This document shows, piece after piece, positions 1 to 9,662 of a stretch of 20,035 nucleotides of DNA. The notes under the pieces are model-generated. The model saw only the letters and a list, made by a program, of their open reading frames with translations. It was not told where the DNA came from and did not search any database. This DNA is from Bigelowiella natans CCMP2755. Its lineage: Eukaryota; Cercozoa; Chlorarachniophyceae. How positions within the stretch are numbered: position 1 is the first letter of the stretch; each line of letters opens with the position of its first letter. The DNA is taken from contig ADNK01000110.1 in assembly GCA_000320545.1 (NCBI GenBank), positions 1-20,035 of the forward strand, read 5' to 3'. A program made the position numbers and the translations under genes.

Positions 1-4
1 AACG

Positions 5-59
5 CCCCCCCCCCCGCGCGCACACACAAACACACACACACACACACACACACAGAGCG

Positions 60-101
<42 letters not shown>
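5..101. repeat. Poly-C / (CA)n / (GA)n compound microsatellite
   Basis: A C run at 5-15 is followed by CA repeats at about 21-54 and GA repeats at 63-101. In the sense of the minus-strand gene this reads (TC)n then (TG)n and probably lies in an intron, like similar blocks in the giant gene. Confidence 0.95.
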
Positions 102-102
<1 letters not shown>

Positions 103-182
103 AACGACGGGGGTGACGACATTGAATAGAATAAGATGATACAGTTTATGTGCATTGCACGATGTAAAGGTGGGCCTAATAC

Positions 183-1152
183 CTCTCCAGCAAGTAGTCT
201 GCGTTGTCCTGCCACTGTTGCGATAGCTGTAACGCCAATTAAATGTGAAACGATTCATTTAGTCAAGCGCTTACAGTCCTGATGGTGATTCGTATATCTG
301 TACTGCTATGATAAATTGCCAACTCCCCCTTGTCCTCACCTTCAAATAGAAGAATCCATCCTCTTTGCAAACGGTGCCGATGTCATTGAACTTCCGGACT
401 GCCTCCACCAGCTCTTCCTGTGAGAGCGAGCGCGGGTGCAGCACCATCACGACATACATTCATAGAATCAACGATGAAAGATGCATCAGATGGGGATTTG
501 GGTTGGAACCTGCGTGGTTAGAGGCTCCCGAGCCATGCTTTCCGCTGCTCGAGGGCGGCGGGTTCTGTGGAGAGGTTTCGGAACTTTCTGTGCTTTACAC
601 GACTGCTGAAATGATCTGCGTTTCCATCTGGGCAAACCTACTGTTGATATTTTCCGATTGAAAGCGCATTCAAGGCGCTTCGTTTGTCGAACAACGACTC
701 GAATTTTCATCTCCAGCAGAGAAGATCAAGAGTATAATTTATCCGAAATTTATCGGTATAGAATTTGCCCAAACGTTTGTCGCAAATTGAGGAGCAGAAA
801 GCATGAGAAGCAGTAGGCTGTTCTACGCTCTGGCCTCATTCGGTTCTAATCTTGCAGCCTGTGATGATGGATGCCGATGATCCTTGAGCGGCACATCGTA
901 AAAATTTACATACACTTCGACTCACGTGCTAACATCGATTAAATGTTTTTCGAAAGGGGGTGGAGTTCTTGGGGTCTTCGCTCTCGCCGCAGCTTCCAAA
1001 GACGTGGACAAGCAGATAAGGGTCTTCACAATTCGAGCCTGATTTACGCATTCATAAGCAAAATTTTAAATTTGTATAAACTCATTTTTTACTTTTGCCA
1101 CATGGTTATGTAGCTCAACGATCAGCCTGTAACGCCTGAGCAAATGCAGGCG
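183..1152 (-). CDS. Multi-exon gene of unknown function (partial, 3' end off window)
   Basis: Unrecognised protein. Exons inferred on the minus strand are 1152-1093, 1038-926, 640-599 (least certain), 564-510, 417-340 and 226-183. Every junction has GT/AG ends and the phases chain (0, 2, 2, 0, 0, leaving in phase 2). The peptide starts RLHLLRRYRLIVELHNHVAK, then has an Ala/Arg/Pro-rich part (AAARAKTPRTPPPFEKHLID), then EELVEAVRKFNDIGTVCKED and LSQQWQDNADYLLER. The last two parts look like a small soluble helical domain. About 131 codons are visible. The first exon was not found and the remaining 3' exons must lie left of position 1. The intron 598-565 would be only 34 nt; the 42-nt exon before it could instead be skipped, because both neighbours share phase 2. 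No family is recognised. I am fairly sure of 1152-1093, 1038-926, 417-340 and 226-183, and less sure of the rest. Confidence 0.5.
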
Positions 1153-2076
1153 CTAAACAAATGGTATGTCCCGAAATTCCCCAATAAAGTGCCCCAACAA
1201 TGACACGTAAACAATTCAGGAAACAGAGAGTTGCAGAAAAGCAGTCATCCCCGAATCAACATAAATAATGAGCCAAGGCAAGCAAATTGGTTCTTAGAGC
1301 TTGGCTGCGACATGTACGAAACCTGTTAGTCATTCAGAAATCCTATATTGGCTCAAGCTGATATAATCTATGTATGCATTCACAGATCAGCATGTGTGGG
1401 AACGGAGGATCTCAGATACACGAATTAATTCCTATTGTAATAAAACCATATGTAATAAAAGTACATGCAGAAATTTTAATCAACAGACTTTCACTACTGC
1501 CTGGGCCCATCATGTACGAATCTCTTACACTAGCACGCGTCTTTGCAGCTGCAACACAGATCCTGCGAACTACTTATATGATCCCGGCTGCAACATGGCA
1601 CATATTTCTCTCCTTGTAGATGTAAAACGAGTGCACATCTATATGTATGCATGACGCCCTTGGTAAAGTGTCTAGAGTGTACACTATGAGAGATAGTTCC
1701 CGTGCTGCCATACATCTAGTACATGTAGCACGCGCGCGCTAGGCTTATGGATAGAGTAGCATTTGTAGTCTATTGTCTTGTCAGTGGAGTGTTTATAATC
1801 CTTGGGTAAAGGAAATACACATTGCATAGATCTAGAGATTACACGTGTCGTGTACAACTAGACAAGGTGCGCAAGCAATACTTTGAGTACGAAGAGTATA
1901 TCGAATGTCATGCATGTACTCAAAAGCGCAAATCTACCAAAATATCATGTTGATCTAATACAGCACATGTTCTAAATACAATTTCGCACTTTCGCCACTG
2001 CATCTTGCCGAGGACACAGTGAGCAAGCATCTACTAATTCTAGAGTTGCAAGTCTGCCTTCATGAGAATACGTAGT
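1153..2076. other. Spacer between two minus-strand genes
   Basis: No exon could be supported on either strand. The short open frames at 1370-1654 have no coding-like composition. The stretch is AT-rich and dotted with CATG-type palindromes (GTATGCAT, ACATGTAG, TCATGCATGT) and a CGCGCGCGCT run near 1731-1741. It should contain the 5' end of the left gene and the 3' untranslated region of the hydrolase gene. I see no convincing AATAAA signal in sense just past the hydrolase stop. Confidence 0.5.
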
Positions 2077-3517
2077 TCATAGATGCTTCCCAAGGAAAGT
2101 TAATGTCTCCTTAAATAATTCATTTCTTGCTTTCTTATCGTCGACGAAGCCCATGTGATGGCATTTGAATTCCACATAGGTTCCATTCTTTACTTTTTTT
2201 GAAGCTTCTTCTATTAGCTCCTCTGGAGTCCAATCGTCTGAGGTGGCTGCTATGAACAAACATGGACATTCAACTTTTGATGCACTATCGAGAGGACTGT
2301 AGCCGGTGATATTTAGCAGAGAAGCCGCTGGCATGCCATTGATCCATTTCGTTGTTCCATCTATGTTAGCACAGGAATCAAAGGTTGATTAACATCCTCA
2401 CAATCTGAAAAAGTGTCATTCAAGTTCATGTAACTATGGACACACGAGGTTTGATCGAGAATATTTGCACACTTGCGTCGTAAAGCAACTTTTTGGGAGA
2501 TAAACACCGCGGTGAAAGATAGATACCAAAATATGAATTTTCAAAGATATACGCCTACGCATGATCAGCAAAGTTCGAAGCAGACCCAAAAAGTCACCAT
2601 TTTAGTTTCAACATTGTATATTATTAGTTTCTCTTCTGCAATACCTGCGATGGGCTGATTTCGAGTCATATTTTGAGGATGGATATCTCTCTCCTCCCAA
2701 TATTTAGGGCCAACATATTTCTTAACATCGGCCATATTCTTGTCTCCAGCTGATAAAACGGATGTTCCTTCTGGACCAACGAGCCTCACATAAGACCGCC
2801 ATCCGAAGGTCACTACATTCATCATTAAATCCCACAGGATGCTTCTAAAAATTTGTGATTTGCTGAGACTCCCTTTAATTCGTATCTTGCTTGCATCCAT
2901 ACATCCTAGTGCAGATACAATGCATTTGACATTCTCAAAATTATCGGAACCCGTTACAATGACGTGCCCCCCTCCAAACGACAGACCCCAGAGTCCGATT
3001 CTCTTCGCGTCAACGCAACCAAGAGCATTCGTTACAACCCGTCTTTCTTCTTTAGTAACAGTATGCTCTGCATGGTCCTCCTCCTTCGAAGCTGGAAATA
3101 TTTTTTTGTTAGTGACAGCGTGAATGGCGCTTTTCCAATCCTCGACATGAGCTTTGGGATTCACATAAGATCTTGGCTGACCATCCGACTCCCCGAAAGT
3201 ACGATAGTCAAATGTCAACGTGCAAATTCCTGCTTTTAACAAAGCATTAGCTACTGAGGGAATGGGCTCGAAGACCTGCCACATTGCATACCTAAAAGTA
3301 ATGCGGGTACATACATTCTTATTTCGATGGAACATGTGGGCTTCTGAAGAGTCTCTCACCCGTGAGCGAGGATAACAATGGGATTTTGCTCGTTTTTGCT
3401 TTCTCCAATTTGCCTCTGGGGAATGGAGAGGTATCCTCTGCACAGGCTACCATCCTTTGACACGAATTCAACCCTGAGCTTCGCTGCAGCCATCGTCATT
3501 CCCTCTTGGTGTGACAT
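2077..3517 (-). CDS. Alpha/beta hydrolase, YcjY / dienelactone-hydrolase-like (3 exons, 362 aa)
   Basis: A serine hydrolase of the alpha/beta fold; its substrate is unknown. Exons are 3517-3360, 3291-2645 and 2360-2077, with introns of 68 and 284 nt. The three exons total 1,089 nt, or 362 codons plus stop. VILAHG (residues 48-53) is the strand before the oxyanion hole, with Gly53 split by intron 1. FDYRTFGESDGQPRS (80-94) matches the conserved block after strand beta-4 in bacterial YcjY-type hydrolases. GLWGLSFGGGHVIV carries the nucleophile elbow with Ser157. SDDWTPEE supplies the acid (Asp310 or Asp311) and KCHHMGF the histidine (His336 or His337). A Lys/Glu-rich insertion at about 112-141 seems extra. 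No signal peptide is visible. The chosen start gives MSHQEG; an AG at 3554-3553 leaves room for an upstream exon. The full catalytic set suggests an active enzyme. Confidence 0.85.
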
Positions 3518-3996
3518 GGGTTCTTGGGCATCCTCCTTCGAATTTTCCGCAGGAATGCAAATTGGACTAAAATATGTCGAAAAAACTACTAAATAGAATT
3601 TGACATCATCCTCGCAATATCCCTACTTCCCACAACAGCGAAAAGTAAAAGAAATAGATTTATTTTAAAACAGAGTATATCTTACATTTCCCCCGATGTT
3701 GGATGTCTTCAGACAACAACCGGCAACAATACTAACTGCCGGGAGATACGTTGAAAATACTCGAACATCCCCCCTCTCTCACATTGTGACGTACGAAGTA
3801 GCCGGGGAAGATGATGGACCGGCTCCTCGAGCATTACATTTGAGGCTACACGATCCCTCCGCACATCTGGCCATTGTTCCAATTTAATCGATGAAATTCT
3901 CGGTTTCGAAACACGTAATTAGCAGGTCAGCCTTCCGTTTTTATCTGTAGGAAAACAAGCAATCAATCTTTATCTCCTCACAACAGGGCTATCGTA
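3518..3996. other. Spacer upstream of the hydrolase, possible divergent promoter region
   Basis: It lies between the hydrolase start and a possible plus-strand first exon. An open minus-strand frame at about 3882-3790 (reading MARCAEGSC...) and a GTAAGA donor-like site near 3687 hint at a possible non-coding or short coding 5' exon of the hydrolase gene. The frame meets a stop before that donor, so I do not call it coding. No TATA or initiator element can be supported. Confidence 0.35.
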
Positions 3997-4170
3997 ATGG
4001 CCTGCTGCGCCTTCACTGTTGGGTTACTTGCAGTGGCTTCTTCCACTCGCGGTTCGTATCCTTCAAGCCTCCCATCAGAGAGGGAGGCATCACCCGACTG
4101 TTATCCCGACAGCAGGGGGGGGTACAAGGAAGGTGCGCCATCAAGACTTGGACTTGGGTTCTTCGGCAAG
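3997..4170 (+). CDS. Possible first exon of the plus-strand gene (weak)
   Basis: An open frame from ATG 3997 reads MACCAFTVGLLAVASS, then a Ser/Pro/Gly-rich stretch, ending GLGFFGK just before a GT at 4171. The first 16 residues resemble a short signal-like hydrophobic start. The frame leaves in phase 0, whereas the first confirmed plus-strand exon (5039) needs phase 1, so at least one more exon is needed; 4306 onward, after a TATCAG acceptor, is a candidate. An alternative acceptor inside it (TTGCAG, 4028-4033) is also plausible. Composition is the only support. Confidence 0.2.
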
Positions 4171-4685
4171 GTTTGTCGATACACGTTCATTTCATTTTGG
4201 CGTTGGAACGTTGGTTTTAGCTGAGTGGATCCCAGATTATCCTGGATTTCTTCTTTTTTTGTCTGAAGATTAAACCGCACCACCCGTTGGCTCTCCTATC
4301 AGCTAAGACTCCGACTGATGCGTACCTATATCCAGATTTGCCCATGTGTGCGCCGTCGCTCGAAGCCCTTTGACGACAATGACGATCCGGTCCACAGTCA
4401 ACACTAAATGCGATGACTCATTACATGCTACAGATTCGAATATTTTATTATTTTGCTTCCCACCAGCATCACCACAACAACAGCAATAATAACTAACACA
4501 TACTACTACTATTACTACTGCTACTACTTCTACTTCTGTTACTGCCACTATCATTACTTCTAGGCTTCTCGTACATCGCAGAAGAGGCCATATGCATATT
4601 CGTCCGCGGAAAGACCAGGTATTGTAATATTGTGATTATCATATGAGCTTTGTCACTACCCATCGTGATGAAGCCATCAACATCG
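4171..4685. other. Spacer or intron sequence with simple CTA/CCA-type runs
   Basis: No exon is firmly supported. A stretch open after the acceptor at about 4305 (reading LRLRLMRTYIQ... to a stop near 4410) could be an exon but has no matching phase partner. Around 4478-4558 the sequence is made of degenerate ACA, ACT and TACTAC triplets, a decayed trinucleotide repeat. Confidence 0.35.
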
Positions 4686-4715
4686 CCCCCCCCCCCCCCC
4701 CCCCCTCCTTCCTAC

Positions 4716-4767
<52 letters not shown>

Positions 4768-4952
4768 GTAATGGATATTATATTCTCCACTCCTCCACAG
4801 CCGCGCTCCCCCCCCCTATATATATGTATATACCCCCCCTCATCACGGAGCAAGTGCATATATGTGTTCTTCTCTCTCGCGCCCGCGCGCCCCCCGCGCG
4901 CTGTGTGTCTGTACACGCGCACATATCCCCCCCCCCCCCCCCTCCTTCCTAC

Positions 4953-5004
<52 letters not shown>

Positions 5005-5038
5005 GTAATGGATATTATATTCTCCACTCCTTCCACAG
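4686..5038 (+). repeat. Direct duplication of a poly-C/(AT)n block carrying a splice acceptor
   Basis: Two near-identical blocks of about 113 bp lie at 4688-4800 and 4925-5038, offset by 237 bp. Each has a C run, TCCTTCCTACATA, an (AT)n tract of the same length, then TTGTGTAATGGATATTATAT and TCTCCACTCC(T)TCCACAG. The second copy ends in the acceptor AG (5037-5038) used by the following exon. The first ends in an equivalent AG (4799-4800) followed by CCGCGCTCCC, which is not coding-like. A GC-rich spacer with CGCGC runs and TATA steps separates them. Confidence 0.9.
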
Positions 5039-5929
5039 CGCGTGCAAAGACTCCCACCGCACAAGGGGCCAGCCGCCGTGAGATAGAAGAACTCCTAAAT
5101 GAACTTGCTCCGTAATGATAATAGGAATATTAACATCAATAATAACAACAGCTCGAGATGTTTATTTTAAACTACATATGATTTATTCTGCGCACTATTT
5201 ATTGTTCTTTGTCTTCGTAGTCAGTGCCACCATCATCAGCAGCACTATCATTGTCATCATCATCATCATCATCATCATCATAATCACCAACCCTCATCCT
5301 GGTCCTCTGTCACCGAGCATTACCATCATGAATATCATATAAAATGTAGTATCATTGCTGCTTCCTCGTCTAATCGCCCCCTACCCCCCTTTTGTCGGCA
5401 GAGGCCAAGATGGGGACTATGCACATATGAGTGAATCTCTTCGCATCGCACTAAAGGAGATCCTGCTCCTCCGAGAGCAGCTTGCGGCACAGAGGCGGTA
5501 AGTTACTTAGTAGAATAAAATTGGCGACGTTGTCGATGAGAAGGATGGGCAGGCAAGCTGAGAATGGAGTGAAAGGAGTAGTAGGGAAAATAAAAGATGG
5601 GTGAGGTGTCGATGGGGCTTAAGAAGCAGTAGGAAAATTAGACGCTACAAAAGTGAGAACGGTGATGGGGTAGTATACACCATCACACTAACACTCTCTG
5701 CTAATAATCGATAGGAACTCAGAAGAATTGAAGGATTCGTTCACTGATTTACTGGTCGCTGAAAGAAACAATTTGAACACTAATATAGTAGTCAATGTAT
5801 TAGTACACACTTTAGGAAGATGGACTTTTGCCTCAACTTTTCCCTCCATCGTTCCCCATTTTCCCCCTCCCCTCACCCCACCCCAATTCCCTTTAGGAGG
5901 AGTACAAAAACGCTGAAGATGCTTTCAAG
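5039..5929 (+). CDS. Unrecognised plus-strand gene with coiled-coil character (internal exons)
   Basis: Four exons chain in phase: 5039-5111, 5402-5497, 5715 to about 5796, and 5897-5929. The 5' end and probably the 3' end are missing. Joined, they read AKTPTAQGASRREIEELLNE, LAPGQDGDYAHMSESLRIAL, KEILLLREQLAAQRRNSEEL, KDSFTDLLVAERNNLNTN, then EEYKNAEDAFK. The codon split at CC|A gives Pro and at CG|G gives Arg, so phases match at both firm junctions. Leu/Glu/Arg heptad-like spacing from REIEELL onward suggests a short coiled coil. The third exon's donor is ambiguous: 5788, 5791 and 5797 all keep frame. After 5929 the frame either splices at GTATGG or stops at TGA 5942-5944. No family is recognised. 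The gene converges on the giant gene. Confidence 0.55.
5254..5280 (+). repeat. (TCA)n trinucleotide microsatellite
   Basis: About nine perfect TCA units lie in the intron between the plus-strand exons ending at 5111 and starting at 5402, with degenerate CAT/CAG units just upstream. Confidence 0.95.
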
Positions 5930-6008
5930 GTATGGAGGGCTTGAGTGGCTACAACCCGTTTTCACGCATAACATGACTCAAACCTAATTGCACTCACTAT
6001 CTTGGCAG

Positions 6009-6143
6009 ATGCCGTCACTAAGCCCGCATGGCATAAATTACATGTTTGAATTCTTGCCAGGCTTCGGAATCTCCCATGCTCATCGACTAGTAGGAACTGA
6101 GATGAGTGGATTGTTAAGAGGCTTGATGACGCGAGGGAAATGA
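6009..6143 (+). CDS. Possible terminal exon of the plus-strand gene (weak)
   Basis: After the acceptor TATCTTGGCAG (ending 6008) the frame is open for 44 codons in the phase required by the exon ending at 5929. It reads MPSLSPHGINYMFEFLPGFG, then ISHAHRLVGTEMSGLLRGLM and TRGK, then TGA. The match of acceptor and phase supports it. The composition is unlike the preceding coiled coil, so this could be chance. Confidence 0.22.
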   Translation: MPSLSPHGINYMFEFLPGFGISHAHRLVGTEMSGLLRGLMTRGK

Positions 6144-7218
6144 TTACAATACACTCGCCCCCGGTTGCATTTCCGAGCACACGTGTATGTTCCACTGCAA
6201 ATATAACACGCTAGGATTACAGTCGCCTTCCAATCGATTTATTATCGATTATTGAACACGTACGCACCAATACTGCACCAGATTCCAGACCATGTGGTGC
6301 ATGTACATGTGCATGCATCAAAATGTCTACAGTACATACACGTACATGTCTTAGGCAAAAACTTGCATCTACCTTTGCAGTAAGCCTACACATGCATGTG
6401 TGTACAGATGAACATGACTTGCAGCCGTACTCCTCACGATCGATGCAATGCACAGCTTGGTAATTGTAAGATGCGTAGCATGCTTTACCAAGTCAGTAGA
6501 ATGCATGCATGCGCACTGCAGTGGCCAGCCCGCTCGCTATAGCAGTAGCTGGAGGAAAATGCGTCCATCTCTGGCTTATGCATTTATATATGTGACGGAT
6601 GTAATGAAATGTTTAAATTTTTTCAATGGTCATCCTAATGTAGCTATGCAATGCAGCGGCTACAGCGCTTAAGTTGCATTTATATATACAATGCCATGGA
6701 TTGCACAATTTCGAATCACACAACAGAATCTAGCGCTAGCTAGACACAAAACATTGCGCATGCTGCACATGCAATCTAGTTGCTATGTAGCAATGGACAT
6801 AACGTATATGATCACATATGCAGCATGATGTGCTTCATGCAGTCTAGCAGTGCACAGTCAACTGTGTCCATGGCATGATATACATGCACACATTTGTACT
6901 CATCTCACGTTGTGTCTACATGGTCTGCACATTTATATAACGTACTTAGCGACAACATGTTGCCAACAAAACACGAACGTCTATGCTACATTGATAGACG
7001 TGGCATGCAGTTATGTCTAAAGTGATCCATGTTTGGTAATGTAATGTGGAATACCACAAAATGTCGCCACACTCATTAATCACATGTTACTGTCTGTGAA
7101 CTCCGTAAAAAGAACTTTAAGTGAGAGGCAAGCGATTCAAATTATCTTGCAGATAAATAATCTAATCTATTGTACAGTTTGTGACTATCCAGCTTACATT
7201 GTTGTGCCAGTCGTCGTT
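6144..7218. other. Convergent intergenic spacer rich in CATGCA/ACATGT palindromes
   Basis: No exon was found on either strand. Between about 6290 and 6900 the words ACATGT, TGCATG, GTACAT and GCATGC recur many times, for example GTGCATGCATC near 6310, ACATGCATGTGTG near 6391 and ATGCATGCATGCGCA near 6501, together with CTAGC-type words near 6730-6745. It should include the 3' untranslated regions of both flanking genes. No clear polyadenylation hexamer was seen in sense right after the giant gene's stop. Confidence 0.6.
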
Positions 7219-7456
7219 CTAAGCTACAGCTGCTTCCTCGTTCACTTGTCCCAACGGCATCTTATGCTCCGTAACGCCACGTGTATTTTCGGGCTTTTGC
7301 AACGAAGCCTTAATTTTATCCTGCTGCTGGTGTAAATTTGCCATCGACACCGTCGAGAATCGGCGCGTTCCTGGACTGAATCTGAGGTTTGGTGCGTTTA
7401 TTGATGATTTAACAAGTAATGTTGATGACCAGACAAATGGTTCATACACACGCACA

Positions 7457-7489
<33 letters not shown>

Positions 7490-8122
7490 CAACAACAACA
7501 ACAACAACAACAACTACAACAACAACAGCAACTGACACATTGATTTTGCACGTTTTCACCTTCTTTCCGATATGAGGATCTTAATGCGCTTATTTAGCTT
7601 ATGAACTTCGATCTCATGCAGACGATTGAGCTCCTCAAGCTGGTCCGCTTTGAAATGGTAAGTCTGCACGTTGCGCTCGAGTTCCGCCTTCAAGTCGCGC
7701 AAGAATTTAATCTCTTTCTGGAATGCCTCTATTGCCTTGGCCATATCCCATTCTTTCCCCTCCAGTTTCTGACAAAAGGAGGAAACAACAGATGGAATAA
7801 GGAGGAGGGAAAGGCAAGAAGTACACTCTCATCACATTGGGACATTATATGCTTCCTGAAGCGGAATGTCATCGCGTTTAAGATTTGTCATTTTATCGAG
7901 TGGGGTGGGTGGGCATCGTTCGTGGGTCACTACAGAAGGATACCCGAATATAGCGTTTGGTTTCTTTGGCGACATCGACAAGTTTTGACATTTCGATCTC
8001 AGTTTGCCTGAGACTATCGTCGAGCTCTTCCCTGGACATCCCCTCACGCCACAACTTCCCCACCTCACCTTCCACCTGCATATGTGAAGGGAAAAAGTTA
8101 ACTTTCGAGTGCCCAAACATAT

Positions 8123-8170
<48 letters not shown>

Positions 8171-9541
8171 TACACACAAACACGCCACACGTTTTGTTAA
8201 TATATTTTGTATGCATAAACTACACACTAATTTACTCAACCAATATATATTTATATTAATAAATATATACATATATATATATATATATATTTATATTATA
8301 TGTAGCATTCAAGAACAGTTCTTCTGATGACCACCTTCTTTGCAGACGTCTGAGGCGATTTTTCTTGCGAGGAGGAAGCGATGTTTTCATGTAGGGCCTC
8401 TTCGAGCTTTTTTTGCGTTTCCAGGTGACGTCGCCGCTCCGTCTGCAACAGTTCGCGCAATCGTCGAGCGGCACCACTAGGATTGTCTCGCTTGCTAGAT
8501 TTGGCCTTGAACTTGGCTTCTTGCTCCCTCCACTCTCTCTTTATCTTCTCGCTATTTGCAGCAACTCTATCTAATTCCCCTTCTAAATCACGCACGCGGC
8601 GTTTCATAAGGCTGCATTGTTTTTCCGAGACTTGAAGCTTCAGGGCGACTTCGGAGGTAGCGCCTTCTATCGTAGTGTTACTGTTGGCATCAGTGGCAGT
8701 GTCATTTTCGTCATGATATCCTGCTGGTTTCTCCCAGCTGCTCGTCCCTGTCTCGAGGTTGTAGTAGTATGTGCGGCCCTGATTGTTTCGATCAGACATG
8801 ATGTTTCATTTTGATTCTTCAGAGGAAACTTGCGTAAGCTCCCGTTTGTGCGTGCATATCTCCCCACCCACCCCTCCCTCCCGCCGTGTGTGTGAATGAG
8901 CATGTGCCTGCATGTGTATGTGCACATCTTTTGTGACTTTACCCTTATCCTAACGACACGCAAGAGGGTGTTGAATATCATCGAAAACATAATGTGTCGG
9001 TTCTATTTCTTCTTTCTCTTCTTCCTCATAATTTCATTTTACCTTGTGTTCGCTCCGTTTCCACTTGCTCGGTGTGCGTTGGGTGCCCGCACTCTTTCCC
9101 ATATCAGCTAGCTTGACCTCGAGCCCCGATATTCTTGTCTGGAGCTCATAATTAGCCTTTCGCAAATTCGCAACGGTGCTCTTGCTCACATCTAAATCGG
9201 CTTTGCGTGCCTTTTCCTGCGCCGTAAGGGATTCTATTTGTTTCTTGAGATCTTTCACTTTACCCGCAAGCTTCTCATTTGCGGCACGGAAGCTTATAAT
9301 TGCCTTATTAGCCGCCATCAGATCCCGCTCCGCCTCCTCTTCGCTGTTACGAAGATCTTCTATTTGAGACCACTGCAGCCGTATGGTCTATGGTGTAAGT
9401 TGGAAACAATAGGAGAAGATTATCAATTAGTGTCATGCACGTGGAAGGGGCTACTAATGTGTTGTTTTGGGCGAGCCTCGACGGACAGGAAAAGAGAGAT
9501 ATAGAGCGAGAGTATAGACAGGCAGACAGAGTTACACACAT

Positions 9542-9575
<34 letters not shown>

Positions 9576-9620
9576 TGCACACACGCAAGCGCATAGGGAG
9601 GAGGGGAGGAAGGGGGATAG

Positions 9621-9662
<42 letters not shown>

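Noticed and set aside
1370-1654. Plus-strand open frame of 94 codons
   Set aside because: It is Cys/Thr/His-rich, without splice context or any recognisable domain, and lies in a CATG-rich spacer.
4650-5081. Open frames full of Pro and Ile-Tyr repeats on both strands
   Set aside because: They are translations of poly-C and (AT)n microsatellites, not coding sequence.
4853-5114. An 11-bp inverted match (ACGGAGCAAGT near 4854 and ACTTGCTCCGT near 5104)
   Set aside because: It is short and the arms lie about 240 bp apart. One arm is in an exon end, and chance is sufficient explanation.
8335-8799. A separate gene starting at ATG 8799 with a truncated WW domain
   Set aside because: The first WW tryptophan would be missing, whereas splicing from 9043 to 8778 in phase 0 restores it with normal spacing. 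It is kept only as an alternative.
9034-9042. Giant gene ending at TGA 9034-9036 (reading ...SEHKVK)
   Set aside because: The AAG|GTAAAA donor lies exactly there, and the spliced continuation completes a WW domain and a longer in-phase coiled coil.
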